Below, piece after piece: positions 1 through 8,004 of a stretch of 64,000 nt of DNA; position 1 is the first letter of the stretch; every line of letters starts with the position of its first letter. A model generated the notes under the pieces. It worked only from the letters and a program-made list of their open reading frames with translations, did no database searches and had not been told where the DNA came from. Source of the stretch: Pseudomonas cannabina (GTDB lineage Bacteria; Pseudomonadota; Gammaproteobacteria; Pseudomonadales; Pseudomonadaceae); NCBI RefSeq assembly GCF_900100365.1, contig NZ_FNKU01000001.1:4353501-4417500 (forward strand), in the 5' to 3' direction. A program made the translations under genes and the position numbers.

Positions 1-801
1 AACTGGGTTTTGCTTGAGCTCGGACCCAAGGCTGCGGCCTTGAAAATCAACACCTATTACAAGTTCTTTAAAGAGCTCGAAAACGTCTGGCAGGGTGTGC
101 CTCAGTACTCTCAGCTGCTGCGGCATTTCTCAGCCGAAGGATTGCGCCGTTCTCGTGTGCCGATGAGCTGGCTGAGCGAGTTCGACGGATTAGTGGTGTG
201 CGAACAAGCCCGTGAGGAGGATTCGGAGCACCGACGTGTGCAGGGCATCATGGAGCAACCCCGAGAGTCTTGGCCTCAGCAGTTGATCACTGGTTATCAC
301 CGTATGTTGCAAAGTCGGCTGGCGGCCGGTGACATCAGTTTACGGTCCATCAGGCTCGCCTTGCGATCTGCTTCTGACCTTCTGGATCATTCGCGACTGA
401 AGGCTGCCGCCATGATTGACCAGAAAGTACTCGACGGCTATTGGCGTAAGTCGCCGGGGCATGTGGCAAGTGTCACGGGGTTCGTCGGGTACTTGAATCA
501 GGTCTACAACGCAGGGCTGAACTCTCGCCCGGATCCGAGGTGGGCAAGGCAACAGAAACAAGCGAAGCGCGAGAGAGAGCTTGTCGAATTGCTGCCACAA
601 CGCGACGAGACTAGCGATTTTGAGTCACGATGGATCGTTAAAGCCTTGGCTTATTTCCATGGGATTGGCAGGGTCAGTCGCAAGGGGCTGGTATATACGC
701 CGGCAACCTACCAGGGGACTGCTGGATTCAACATCGAATGCTCACAAAGGGGGCTCTGGGTGCCATCAGCGAGCACCTATGAGCGAACCATAGAAGAATG
801 A
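1..801 (+). CDS. Unrecognised island protein, 5' end outside window
   Basis: The reading frame is open from base 1, so the gene starts left of the window; at least 266 codons are visible and it stops at 799-801. I do not recognise the family. The protein is soluble, basic and helical, with no zinc-finger cysteine pattern and no membrane segment. The middle part (roughly residues 110-170 from base 10) reads like a SAM-like helical bundle of the sort that precedes the catalytic domain in tyrosine recombinases, but no R-H-R-Y catalytic set is present. It is convergent with the tnsE-like pseudogene (stop at 962). Its place at the edge of a Tn7-like island makes a role in transposition or integration plausible, but this is inference only. 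Confidence 0.55.
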   Translation, partial: NWVLLELGPKAAALKINTYYKFFKELENVWQGVPQYSQLLRHFSAEGLRRSRVPMSWLSEFDGLVVCEQAREEDSEHRRVQGIMEQPRESWPQQLITGYHRMLQSRLAAGDISLRSIRLALRSASDLLDHSRLKAAAMIDQKVLDGYWRKSPGHVASVTGFVGYLNQVYNAGLNSRPDPRWARQQKQAKRERELVELLPQRDETSDFESRWIVKALAYFHGIGRVSRKGLVYTPATYQGTAGFNIECSQRGLWVPSASTYERTIEE

Positions 802-961
802 TGGTGAGTCATGGAGGCTGACCTGCTGTTTGCTTTCGACCTGACTGCCACGTGGAGATTTACAGGCATGGCGGTCTTCCTTGGAAAAAGCTTGCTGAAA
901 CCTCAATCCTCTCGCGCTTGACCACCGCGGGACACTAGTGGTGACGGGACAGAGATCCAGG

Positions 962-2515
962 TTAGCTGAGCGTGATCCCAAGCTCGCTGAATTTGTTGAT
1001 GAGGATGCTCCGGTAAAGAATTTCTTTATCGTGTTTGCCGTGGTTGAAGGTGACGTAGTCTGCTGGGTAGAGCTTGTTGAGCTTGCTGAACACCCCTCTG
1101 TAGCCAACGATTCTTCGGCACAGCTCGTTGACGAAATTTTTGAACGCCTCTTCATTTTCGCTGAATTTCATCAACAGTCCGGCAGATCCGGGGGGTATTT
1201 CACCTTTTTTGCCGTCCTTGCGCTGAACCTCGACGCAAAAATAGTTGCCCTTGATGGTTTTGATGCGCACGATCAGTATGCCTCGTCGCAGTCCAGCGCT
1301 CCGGTCCAGATACAGCCAGGACCGCACATCTGATGGCAGATCCTCTTCATTTTCGACCGCGAGTTCAACAATACCGAGGGGCGGCTTACTGCTGAATCGC
1401 GCCACGGGTGTGTACCAGTCCACGCGCAGAATCTGTTTCGGATTTTCAGCGCCAATCGACTTGAGCGCTTTCCAGATGTCCATGAAAAAGCCTTGGGTTT
1501 CGAGCACCACGTCGAGCGCAGCCTCATGCTCCTCATCCGATACCGTCTCTAACTTGCCAACTTGCTTTCCACTTCCCGTGCCGGTACCTGCGGAAACTCC
1601 ATCTGCCTCAGGTGGTGCTGGCCCAAGGCGGCTTTTGTTGGCCTTCACCACGGATTTTGTTTTCTTCACTGGGCGCTTTGCGCCGAGTACTTTAAAAGGC
1701 GCCGCTTTCGCCTCATAGATTTCGGCATGCCGATCCGGCTCAACCGTGGATCGTTCTTGGAGAAACTCTTCGAGAGCGGCGCTTTTGATTGGGCGTGGCA
1801 GCACGAGCCTTCCCAAGCCATCCACACCTTCGCTGCTGTCGAACTTTAGCTTCTGAAATTCAACTTCCGGACCTTTGGGCATGTTCGTTCCCATAAGATC
1901 CAAGCACAAAAACGTTTTCCCGCCATTCAGCCATTTACCCCGGGCGAGGATTTCACCAGGGCCTTCGAGCCAGGGTCGGCATTCGAGGAGTATGGGCTTG
2001 CCCGGTGACTGGGAAATAAACTGCGAATTCACTCTCTTTACAGCGCTGGTTGTGCGTGGGTCATAAAGTATATGAGCCAGAAACACCGCATCGAAGAAAC
2101 GCATTCTCGGGCCGGGGCGAACCAGCCAGACTGGCAGATTACGTTCTGCTACCGGGTTCTGAAAAAGAACGTTAGAAACATCGCTCCAGCGCAAATTGGC
2201 TAAAGCCCTGCAAATCTCCATGTTTCTGGCATAGGCACGTACAAAGTATTCGGTGCACGGGATCAGCAGATTGCGACCATCATCGAGCGAGAAGTTGAGA
2301 AGTTGAGAAGTTTGCAGCGATCGTCGTTTCCCAAGATTAGCGGATACTCCTCATCTGCAAAGAGGTGCCCTTGACCTGAAGCGATGAGCGCTCTGCGTGA
2401 GGTAGTCCGCCACTTCCCTGCATTGAAGTTGACCGCAAGCCTCTCGGTGTCGAGCTCGGTGTCAGAAATGCAGCGACCATTGCGCCAAATGGTGCCGACC
2501 CTGTAATGGGGAAGG
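962..2515 (-). pseudogene. tnsE-like transposition gene, main fragment
   Basis: The C-terminal 419 codons are open from an ATG at 2221, but the same frame continues upstream to 2351 with protein-like sequence (LLIPCTEYFVRAYARN). The next frame from about 2300 to 2515 gives more (LPHYRVGTIWRNGRC and KLLNF). The two frames join if one 8-bp unit is removed from the tandem repeat at 2291-2311. Together with the piece at 5805-5951 this gives roughly 560 residues, close to the 538 of Tn7 TnsE, and the layout (N-terminal W-rich start, acidic/basic linker, conserved C-terminal domain) fits TnsE, which steers Tn7-type transposition to replicating DNA. Family call is from remembered sequence layout, not a search. 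Broken by an IS5 insertion at CTAG 2516-2519 and at least two frameshifts, so not functional. Confidence 0.5.
2291..2311. repeat. 8-bp tandem repeat, 2.6 copies
   Basis: GAAGTTGA occurs at 2291-2298 and 2299-2306 and is followed by a partial copy. On the coding strand the unit is TTCTCAAC/CTTCTCAA. Removing one unit restores the tnsE-like frame (KLLNF-SLDDG), so the duplication itself is the frameshift. The unit differs at one base from the octamer expanded at 8408-8517. Confidence 0.85.
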
Positions 2516-2519
2516 CTAG

Positions 2520-3728
2520 GGAGACGCTGAACAATTAACCCGTTCGCACCGTCCCCATTTCCAAGCCGGTTTTTTTCAACCTGCCGGCCTTATTTTACGT
2601 TTCTCGAGCAGATTTCTGCCCTCATTTTGCTGAAAGGCGGGCCAGTCCCGCCTTTCAGACGGATTTATCCTGCCGTCTGTTGTAAATACCGCTTGGCCAG
2701 CATCAGATTGGCCAACCCAAACAAACTGAACAACTGCGCTGTATTCTTTTCCAGCCCACGGTAGCGAACCTTGCGATGATTGAAGCGCACCTTGATTACC
2801 TGGAAGGGGTGCTCGACCTTGGCACGCAGTTGCGCCTTGGCATATTCAATTTTGCGCTTGACCCGATACAGCACGCTGCCTTCGCCGTGCTGCTTGTAAC
2901 TGCTTGGCCGTTCTGCAATCGACCAGATAACGTCCCGTTCAGCATGCTCCGGTCGCTTGGCCGCACCGGTGTATCCAGCGTCACCCGAAACATAGGTTTC
3001 GTCACCGTGAAGCAACTGGCCAACCTGGGTGACATCCGCCACGTTAGCGGCCGTCCCTACTACGCTGTGCACCAGCCCCGACGTGGCGTCTACACCAATG
3101 TGGGCCTTCATCCCAAAGTGCCATTGATTGCCTTTCCTGGCCTGATGCATCTCAGGATCACGCTTGCCTTCTCGGTTCTTGACCGAGGGCGGCGCGGCGA
3201 TCAGAGTAGCGTCGACGATAGTGCCTTCCTTGAGCAGCAGCCCCCGGCTGGCCAGATGCTGGTTAATCGTTTCAAACAGCAGCCGGGTTAGCTGATGGAC
3301 TTCCAGCAAGCGGCGAAAACGCAGCAAGGTGGTGGCATCCGGTGCAGACTCGCGACCCAGGTCGATACCCATAAAACCGCGGATGGCCTGGCTGTCGTAG
3401 ACGGCATCTTCGCAACCTTCATCGGAGAAACCGAAACACTGCTGCACGACGTACATGCGCAACATGCGCGACACCCCTATCGCAGGGCGTCCGCGCTTGC
3501 CTGCGGTGTTGCTATAAAACGGCGCCACTTGCGCCTCCAGCAGGGCCCAGGGCACCAACTGTTCAAGGTCAGCCAGGAAGCGATCTCGGCGAGTCTGCTT
3601 TTTCTTGCCGGTATATTCGAGTTCGGAGAAGGTCTTCTGCACGCGCGTAACGCTCACGGAGAGGGAGGCTGTTGAAGGAACTTAGTGTGCCAAGGGTGGG
3701 GACAGTTGGCTATTTTTGCAGCGCCTCC
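2520..3728 (-). mobile_element. IS5-family insertion sequence, copy 1 (1209 bp)
   Basis: The ends are GGAGACGCTG (2520) and, inverted, GGAGGCGCTG (3728), a near-perfect 10-bp terminal match. CTAG flanks both sides (2516-2519 and 3729-3732), the YTAR target duplication usual for IS5. One transposase gene fills it. Copies 2 (4592-5800) and 3 (15318-16526) have the same length and encode the same protein, which points to recent spread. It interrupts the tnsE-like gene. Confidence 0.93.
2665..3657 (-). CDS. IS5-family transposase, copy 1
   Basis: 330 residues, the usual size for the IS5 subgroup. It starts with GTG (MSVTRVQKTFSELEY). An N-terminal DUF772-type region (about residues 45-125) is followed by the DDE catalytic core: Asp in GTIVDATLIAAP (about 150), Asp in SGDAGYTG (about 225) and Glu in AKVEHPFQVIK (about 290). 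It carries out cut-and-paste transposition at the element's inverted ends. Identical to the products at 4737-5729 and 15389-16381. Confidence 0.95.
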   Translation of the reverse strand: MSVTRVQKTFSELEYTGKKKQTRRDRFLADLEQLVPWALLEAQVAPFYSNTAGKRGRPAIGVSRMLRMYVVQQCFGFSDEGCEDAVYDSQAIRGFMGIDLGRESAPDATTLLRFRRLLEVHQLTRLLFETINQHLASRGLLLKEGTIVDATLIAAPPSVKNREGKRDPEMHQARKGNQWHFGMKAHIGVDATSGLVHSVVGTAANVADVTQVGQLLHGDETYVSGDAGYTGAAKRPEHAERDVIWSIAERPSSYKQHGEGSVLYRVKRKIEYAKAQLRAKVEHPFQVIKVRFNHRKVRYRGLEKNTAQLFSLFGLANLMLAKRYLQQTAG

Positions 3729-3732
3729 CTAG

Positions 3733-4587
3733 GGTCTGTTCCCGTTTGCACGTAACCCATTGATCCTTATGAGAACAGCCCCGTATTGTTGGAGTTCTCA
3801 CACAACACCAATACGAGCCTGCAATGCCCCGATTAATGCTCAGTGATGAGCACTGGCCGAAGCTACGAGAAATTTTGCTACACGAATCGATCTACAACAA
3901 GCGAGATTTGCGCACCACGGTTGAAGGCATGCTGTATCGCATGCGTGTGGGTTGCCCTTGGCGAGACCTGCCGAAAGCGTTTGGAAACTGGAGCAAGGTC
4001 TACAAGCGGTTCAATGCCTGGTCTGCTTCAGGCAAGTGGGTCAAGGTGCTTGAGGTGCTGATGACTGATCCTGACATGGAGTGGGTCTTCATTGATGGCA
4101 GCTATGCCAAGGCTCATCAGCACAGCGCAGGTGCTGCCAGCACGCAGGACCAGGCCATCGGAAAAAGCCGAGCCGGTAACACCAGCAAGATTCACCTGGC
4201 TGTAGACGCTTGTGGGCTGCCTATTGCATTTGACGTGACCGCAGGCCAGACCAATGATTGTTCGCAGGCGGCCTCGTTGATTGCCAAGGTGCCCGATGCA
4301 GAAGTGATCATTGCGGACAAGGGCTACGACACTGAAGCGATACGGGCTCAGGTCGAGCAGCAAGGCAGCAAAGTGGTGATTCCACGAAAGCGCAATTCTC
4401 TGAAAGGGAACGCAGATCTGGACAAAGGGTTATATCGCAATCGACATCTCGTAGAAAACGCCTTCGCCCGGTTGAAGCATTTCCGGGCGGTGGCTTCTCG
4501 ATTTGACAAACTCAAGAGAAACTATGAAAGCGTCATAGCAATGGCCTGCGCTTTTCTGTGGCTACCAATGTGAAACGGGAACAGACC
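3733..4587 (+). mobile_element. Second IS5-type insertion sequence (855 bp)
   Basis: Terminal inverted repeats GGTCTGTTCCCGTTT at both ends. Flanked by CTAG at 3729-3732 and 4588-4591, both of which are shared with the neighbouring copies of the 1209-bp element. The size and single 249-residue transposase fit the short, IS427-like branch of the IS5 family. Confidence 0.9.
3824..4573 (+). CDS. IS5-family (IS427-like) transposase
   Basis: 249 residues. The N-terminal part (MPRLMLSDEHWPKL, then YRMRVGCPWRDLP) is the DUF4096-type region of short IS5 transposases. The catalytic DDE residues lie in VFIDGSYAKAH (Asp about 90), IIADKGYDT (Asp about 166) and HLVENAFARLKHFR (Glu about 208). The frame is intact from ATG to stop and lies wholly inside the element's inverted repeats, so this copy may be active. 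In some relatives the protein is made by frameshifting between two frames; here it is one frame. Confidence 0.93.
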   Translation: MPRLMLSDEHWPKLREILLHESIYNKRDLRTTVEGMLYRMRVGCPWRDLPKAFGNWSKVYKRFNAWSASGKWVKVLEVLMTDPDMEWVFIDGSYAKAHQHSAGAASTQDQAIGKSRAGNTSKIHLAVDACGLPIAFDVTAGQTNDCSQAASLIAKVPDAEVIIADKGYDTEAIRAQVEQQGSKVVIPRKRNSLKGNADLDKGLYRNRHLVENAFARLKHFRAVASRFDKLKRNYESVIAMACAFLWLPM

Positions 4588-4591
4588 CTAG

Positions 4592-5800
4592 GGAGACGCT
4601 GAACAATTAACCCGTTTGCACCGTCCCCATTTCCAAGCCGGTTTTTTTCAACCTGCCGGCCTTATTTTACGTTTCTCGAGCAGATTTCTGCCCTCATTTT
4701 GCTGAAAGGCGGGCCAGTCCCGCCTTTCAGACGGATTTATCCTGCCGTCTGTTGTAAATACCGCTTGGCCAGCATCAGATTGGCCAACCCAAACAAACTG
4801 AACAACTGCGCTGTATTCTTTTCCAGCCCACGGTAGCGAACCTTGCGATGATTGAAGCGCACCTTGATTACCTGGAAGGGGTGCTCGACCTTGGCACGCA
4901 GTTGCGCCTTGGCATATTCAATTTTGCGCTTGACCCGATACAGCACGCTGCCTTCGCCGTGCTGCTTGTAACTGCTTGGCCGTTCTGCAATCGACCAGAT
5001 AACGTCCCGTTCAGCATGCTCCGGTCGCTTGGCCGCACCGGTGTATCCAGCGTCACCCGAAACATAGGTTTCGTCACCGTGAAGCAACTGGCCAACCTGG
5101 GTGACATCCGCCACGTTAGCGGCCGTCCCTACTACGCTGTGCACCAGCCCCGACGTGGCGTCTACACCAATGTGGGCCTTCATCCCAAAGTGCCATTGAT
5201 TGCCTTTCCTGGCCTGATGCATCTCAGGATCACGCTTGCCTTCTCGGTTCTTGACCGAGGGCGGCGCGGCGATCAGAGTAGCGTCGACGATAGTGCCTTC
5301 CTTGAGCAGCAGCCCCCGGCTGGCCAGATGCTGGTTAATCGTTTCAAACAGCAGCCGGGTTAGCTGATGGACTTCCAGCAAGCGGCGAAAACGCAGCAAG
5401 GTGGTGGCATCCGGTGCAGACTCGCGACCCAGGTCGATACCCATAAAACCGCGGATGGCCTGGCTGTCGTAGACGGCATCTTCGCAACCTTCATCGGAGA
5501 AACCGAAACACTGCTGCACGACGTACATGCGCAACATGCGCGACACCCCTATCGCAGGGCGTCCGCGCTTGCCTGCGGTGTTGCTATAAAACGGCGCCAC
5601 TTGCGCCTCCAGCAGGGCCCAGGGCACCAACTGTTCAAGGTCAGCCAGGAAGCGATCTCGGCGAGTCTGCTTTTTCTTGCCGGTATATTCGAGTTCGGAG
5701 AAGGTCTTCTGCACGCGCGTAACGCTCACGGAGAGGGAGGCTGTTGAAGGAACTTAGTGTGCCAAGGGTGGGGACAGTTGGCTATTTTTGCAGCGCCTCC
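4592..5800 (-). mobile_element. IS5-family insertion sequence, copy 2 (1209 bp)
   Basis: Same ends and length as copy 1, in the same orientation. CTAG flanks at 4588-4591 and 5801-5804. It differs from copy 1 by at least one base near the end (cgtttgcacc against cgttcgcacc). With copy 1 and the 855-bp IS it forms a head-to-tail stack in which adjoining elements share CTAG. Confidence 0.93.
4737..5729 (-). CDS. IS5-family transposase, copy 2
   Basis: 330 residues, identical to the transposase at 2665-3657, with the same GTG start and DDE residues. Intact. Confidence 0.95.
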   Translation of the reverse strand: MSVTRVQKTFSELEYTGKKKQTRRDRFLADLEQLVPWALLEAQVAPFYSNTAGKRGRPAIGVSRMLRMYVVQQCFGFSDEGCEDAVYDSQAIRGFMGIDLGRESAPDATTLLRFRRLLEVHQLTRLLFETINQHLASRGLLLKEGTIVDATLIAAPPSVKNREGKRDPEMHQARKGNQWHFGMKAHIGVDATSGLVHSVVGTAANVADVTQVGQLLHGDETYVSGDAGYTGAAKRPEHAERDVIWSIAERPSSYKQHGEGSVLYRVKRKIEYAKAQLRAKVEHPFQVIKVRFNHRKVRYRGLEKNTAQLFSLFGLANLMLAKRYLQQTAG

Positions 5801-5804
5801 CTAG

Positions 5805-5951
5805 GGGGATGGACATCGCCCTGTTATTGCGCATCGCAGGACCATACCACCAGACAATGTAGTCGCCTGACCAATCTTGAGTTTTGGGATCAGGATTTCT
5901 GAGATCTGGCCTTCCGTATGCAAAATTGCAACGCGTCACTGCTTCAGTCAC
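5805..5951 (-). pseudogene. tnsE-like gene, N-terminal fragment
   Basis: Upstream of the IS stack the minus strand encodes about 49 residues (GTG start at 5951) ending DWSGDYIVWWYGPAM..NNRAMSIP. This resembles the start of TnsE-type proteins (Tn7 TnsE has a W-rich VWF..P segment before a LP.L motif). Joined across the ISs it would continue into LPHYRVGTIW if one C were added to the C run at the junction (CATCCCCCTAG), so a small frameshift sits exactly at the insertion point. An in-frame stop lies 10 codons above the GTG. Confidence 0.45.
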
Positions 5952-6177
5952 CGACCGCTTTCTCCTGGCTTTCAGCTCAATCTATTCCGCGCTTCATCGG
6001 CTCACCGATGTGCTGCTTACTTGATATCACTATCCAGTGTAAGGACCAAGCGCTCTGATGTGAACTCTCTGGGGCCTGTTGTCACGGCAATCGCGTCTTT
6101 GGGAAAAGGGCTCTAGCTAGAGCCTCGTCCATCAGAAATAACTGGTGTGAACACCGATCTTCTTGAAACGAATGTCA
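5952..6177. other. Gap between tnsE-like and VirB10-like genes
   Basis: No convincing coding sequence. It contains a perfect 16-bp palindrome, GGCTCTAGCTAGAGCC, at 6109-6124, which has no T tract and so is not an obvious terminator. No tnsD-like gene lies here even though tnsE would normally follow tnsD in this direction. Confidence 0.6.
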
Positions 6178-6624
6178 TTAATGGGGCATGACCTGATCTC
6201 GTCGCCAGATGGTTCCAGCAATGGCAGCTGGCTTGAAGTCAGTGATGCCTGCAGAGCCCAATGGGGAAGTGGCTTGTAGTGGAGGATCAAGACTAAGCGT
6301 TTGCCCGGTGCTGAGCTGTAGCTGTGTGAAATACACATCGTATGAGTCGTTGATCTTGTTGATCAGACGTCCAAACAAGCGGCTACCTCGTGCGATTGCC
6401 ACGTTGTCGTAGTCGTCGTAAACATTCTCGTACACCATCGCCGCAACATAGTTCGGGTCCACACGCTCCAGCGTCAGATTGAGGAACGTCCCTTCAGTTA
6501 CCTCATACGGTACGCTTACGGGGCGCTGAGCGACTGCCGCCGGCTGTTGAGCCTGCGCCCAACCTGCAAAAATCAATACGTGAGTCACCACAGTGACCCA
6601 AACGAGTTTTTTACCTACCATCAA
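6178..6624 (-). CDS. VirB10/TrbI-like periplasmic protein
   Basis: 148 residues with a clear Sec signal peptide (about residues 1-25, ending AQAQ). The mature part matches the conserved core of VirB10/TrbI, the type IV secretion channel scaffold: EGTFLNL...VAAMVYENVYD...GSRLFGR...YFTQLQLSTGQTLSL. It lacks the N-terminal membrane anchor and proline-rich region of full VirB10 (about 380-430 residues), so it is a stand-alone core domain. No other type IV secretion genes are in the window. It may be a remnant of a conjugative element or a cell-envelope accessory protein; function not known. Confidence 0.6.
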   Translation of the reverse strand: MMVGKKLVWVTVVTHVLIFAGWAQAQQPAAVAQRPVSVPYEVTEGTFLNLTLERVDPNYVAAMVYENVYDDYDNVAIARGSRLFGRLINKINDSYDVYFTQLQLSTGQTLSLDPPLQATSPLGSAGITDFKPAAIAGTIWRRDQVMPH

Positions 6625-6707
6625 TAACTCCTGACATCAGCGAGCCACCACGCGCAAACAACTCGCATTGGACGAAAAATTATTTTATGAATCTACTTGG
6701 GCGATCA

Positions 6708-7815
6708 TCAATCGTCAGCGTCTGACTGCGCCTTGCGAGGCACCGATACCGACGGAGTGAAAAACATGGTGCGTTGAGAGGCCGGCATCAGGATGTCAGT
6801 TGACTTGATGCTGCTGCCTTTGCGGCGCTTGGTTCGCCTATCCTTGTCGAAGACTTCGATGTCCTTGCACAGGATCGGCAGGTGAAGCGCTTCACGAACG
6901 ATGCTCTCGTTAGCCATAGTTCCGTTGGCCATGCCCCTCATCATCATTCTAAACGACTGCGTTGGCCGGTCGTAGATCTTGCGTGGCAGAAGTTCAGATA
7001 GCTCCGTCTCGATCCGCTTGCCGGTCACGCCATCGAAAAAATGCTCTTCACCGAAACCCAGGTTTCGCTGATCGGTCACCTGAATGTCGCGCTTGGTGTC
7101 GTAGCCAACAAACAATGCAGGCGTCATGGAGTGCGAAAAATGGTTGCCGTACTTCCAGTGGATTTCTTTCATTACCGCATTGGCGCGATAGCTATTGGCG
7201 AGGTGGATGAACCAGTAAGTCCTTGGATTGGAACCGAAGGGTGTAATAAAAAAGACCGTCATGAATTCCGCACCGCTTTCTTTAAGGAGCCGCTGATTTA
7301 TTCGATTTTTCGTCCCTGCAACGCTCTGGAGGCCTTGATTTATCTGGGGGCAACAGCTGGGTTTTAGAATAAATCAGCGTCTCCTTAGGGTCGATAAAAA
7401 AGAAGGTGAAGTTATGCGATGCCCATGCGGCAATCTCAGGAATTTTGGTGGTGTAATCGCCTTGGATGCAGTCTGCTGCAACGCAGGAACTCGAATCGTC
7501 GTCGAGAAAGCTTTTCAGCTTTGAGAAGGCTTCTTTGTTTTTCTCGATGTATAAGGCGCGAAATTTAACTTTGCAGCCATGGACCTCTTCGAGCGACTTG
7601 GCGCAGTCTTTCATCAGCTTCAGTGAAATACCAATAGAGGTGTCGCGTAAATCCTCTGATTCTTCAGACCACGGTCCAGCGAAACAGTCTACGTAATTGA
7701 TATCTGTTTCATTTCTGCCAATAATCATGAAAAGCCGTTGGAGATAGGTCTTTAGAATCGTGTGCTTTACGTAAGCCTGTTCCCGACCGTGGTACTCCAC
7801 TGGTATCGCCGCCAT
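6708..7815 (-). pseudogene. Three-Cys-motif partner (TcmP)-like gene split by MITE
   Basis: The N-terminal half (ATG at 7815; YHGREQAYVKHTILKTYL..., VDCFAGPW, FFFIDPK) and the C-terminal half (TYWFIHLANSYRANAVMKEI, then GYDTKRD) both match the TcmP family, which is encoded next to three-Cys-motif (Gp37/Gp68-like) proteins, often in mobile or defence regions. The 99-bp MITE at 7286-7384 lies between them. Removing it and one target repeat rejoins the frame (FIDPKESGAEFM-TVFFI). Even so, the middle part seems about 100 residues shorter than I expect, so there may be an older internal deletion. No three-Cys partner gene is in the window. The stretch 7262-6708 stays open and could be translated from an internal ATG. 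Confidence 0.6.
7286..7384. mobile_element. 99-bp MITE, copy 1
   Basis: A non-coding 99-bp element with inverted ends GGAG(C/G/A)CGCTGATTTATTC. Flanks are TTAA on the left and TTAG on the right. Two near-identical copies lie at 7856-7954 and 13470-13568. The outer 10 bp equal the ends of the 1209-bp IS5-family element (GGAGRCGCTG), so that transposase could move it. P. syringae is known to carry a MITE of about 100 nt (MITEPsy1); identity cannot be checked here. It interrupts the tcmP-like gene. Confidence 0.9.
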
Positions 7816-7855
7816 AACACTTCCCTGTTGATGCGCTCGTTCACTGGTTAGCTAG

Positions 7856-7954
7856 GGAGGCGCTGATTTATTCGATTTTTCGTCCCTGCAACGCTCTGGA
7901 GGCCTTGATTTATCAGGGGGCAACAGCTGGGTTTTAGAATAAATCAGCGTCTCC
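7856..7954. mobile_element. 99-bp MITE, copy 2
   Basis: Same element as 7286-7384, in the same orientation, with a perfect CTAG duplication at 7852-7855 and 7955-7958. It sits between the tcmP-like start and the end of the AbrB-ParS gene, where a toxin gene would be expected. Confidence 0.92.
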
Positions 7955-8004
7955 CTAGACGAACAAGATGGATATTTCGTAGTGGCGATACGATATCTGA
8001 GCCG

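Noticed and set aside
2516..5804. Composite transposon carrying cargo between two IS copies
   Set aside because: The only content between the two 1209-bp copies is another insertion sequence; there is no passenger gene.
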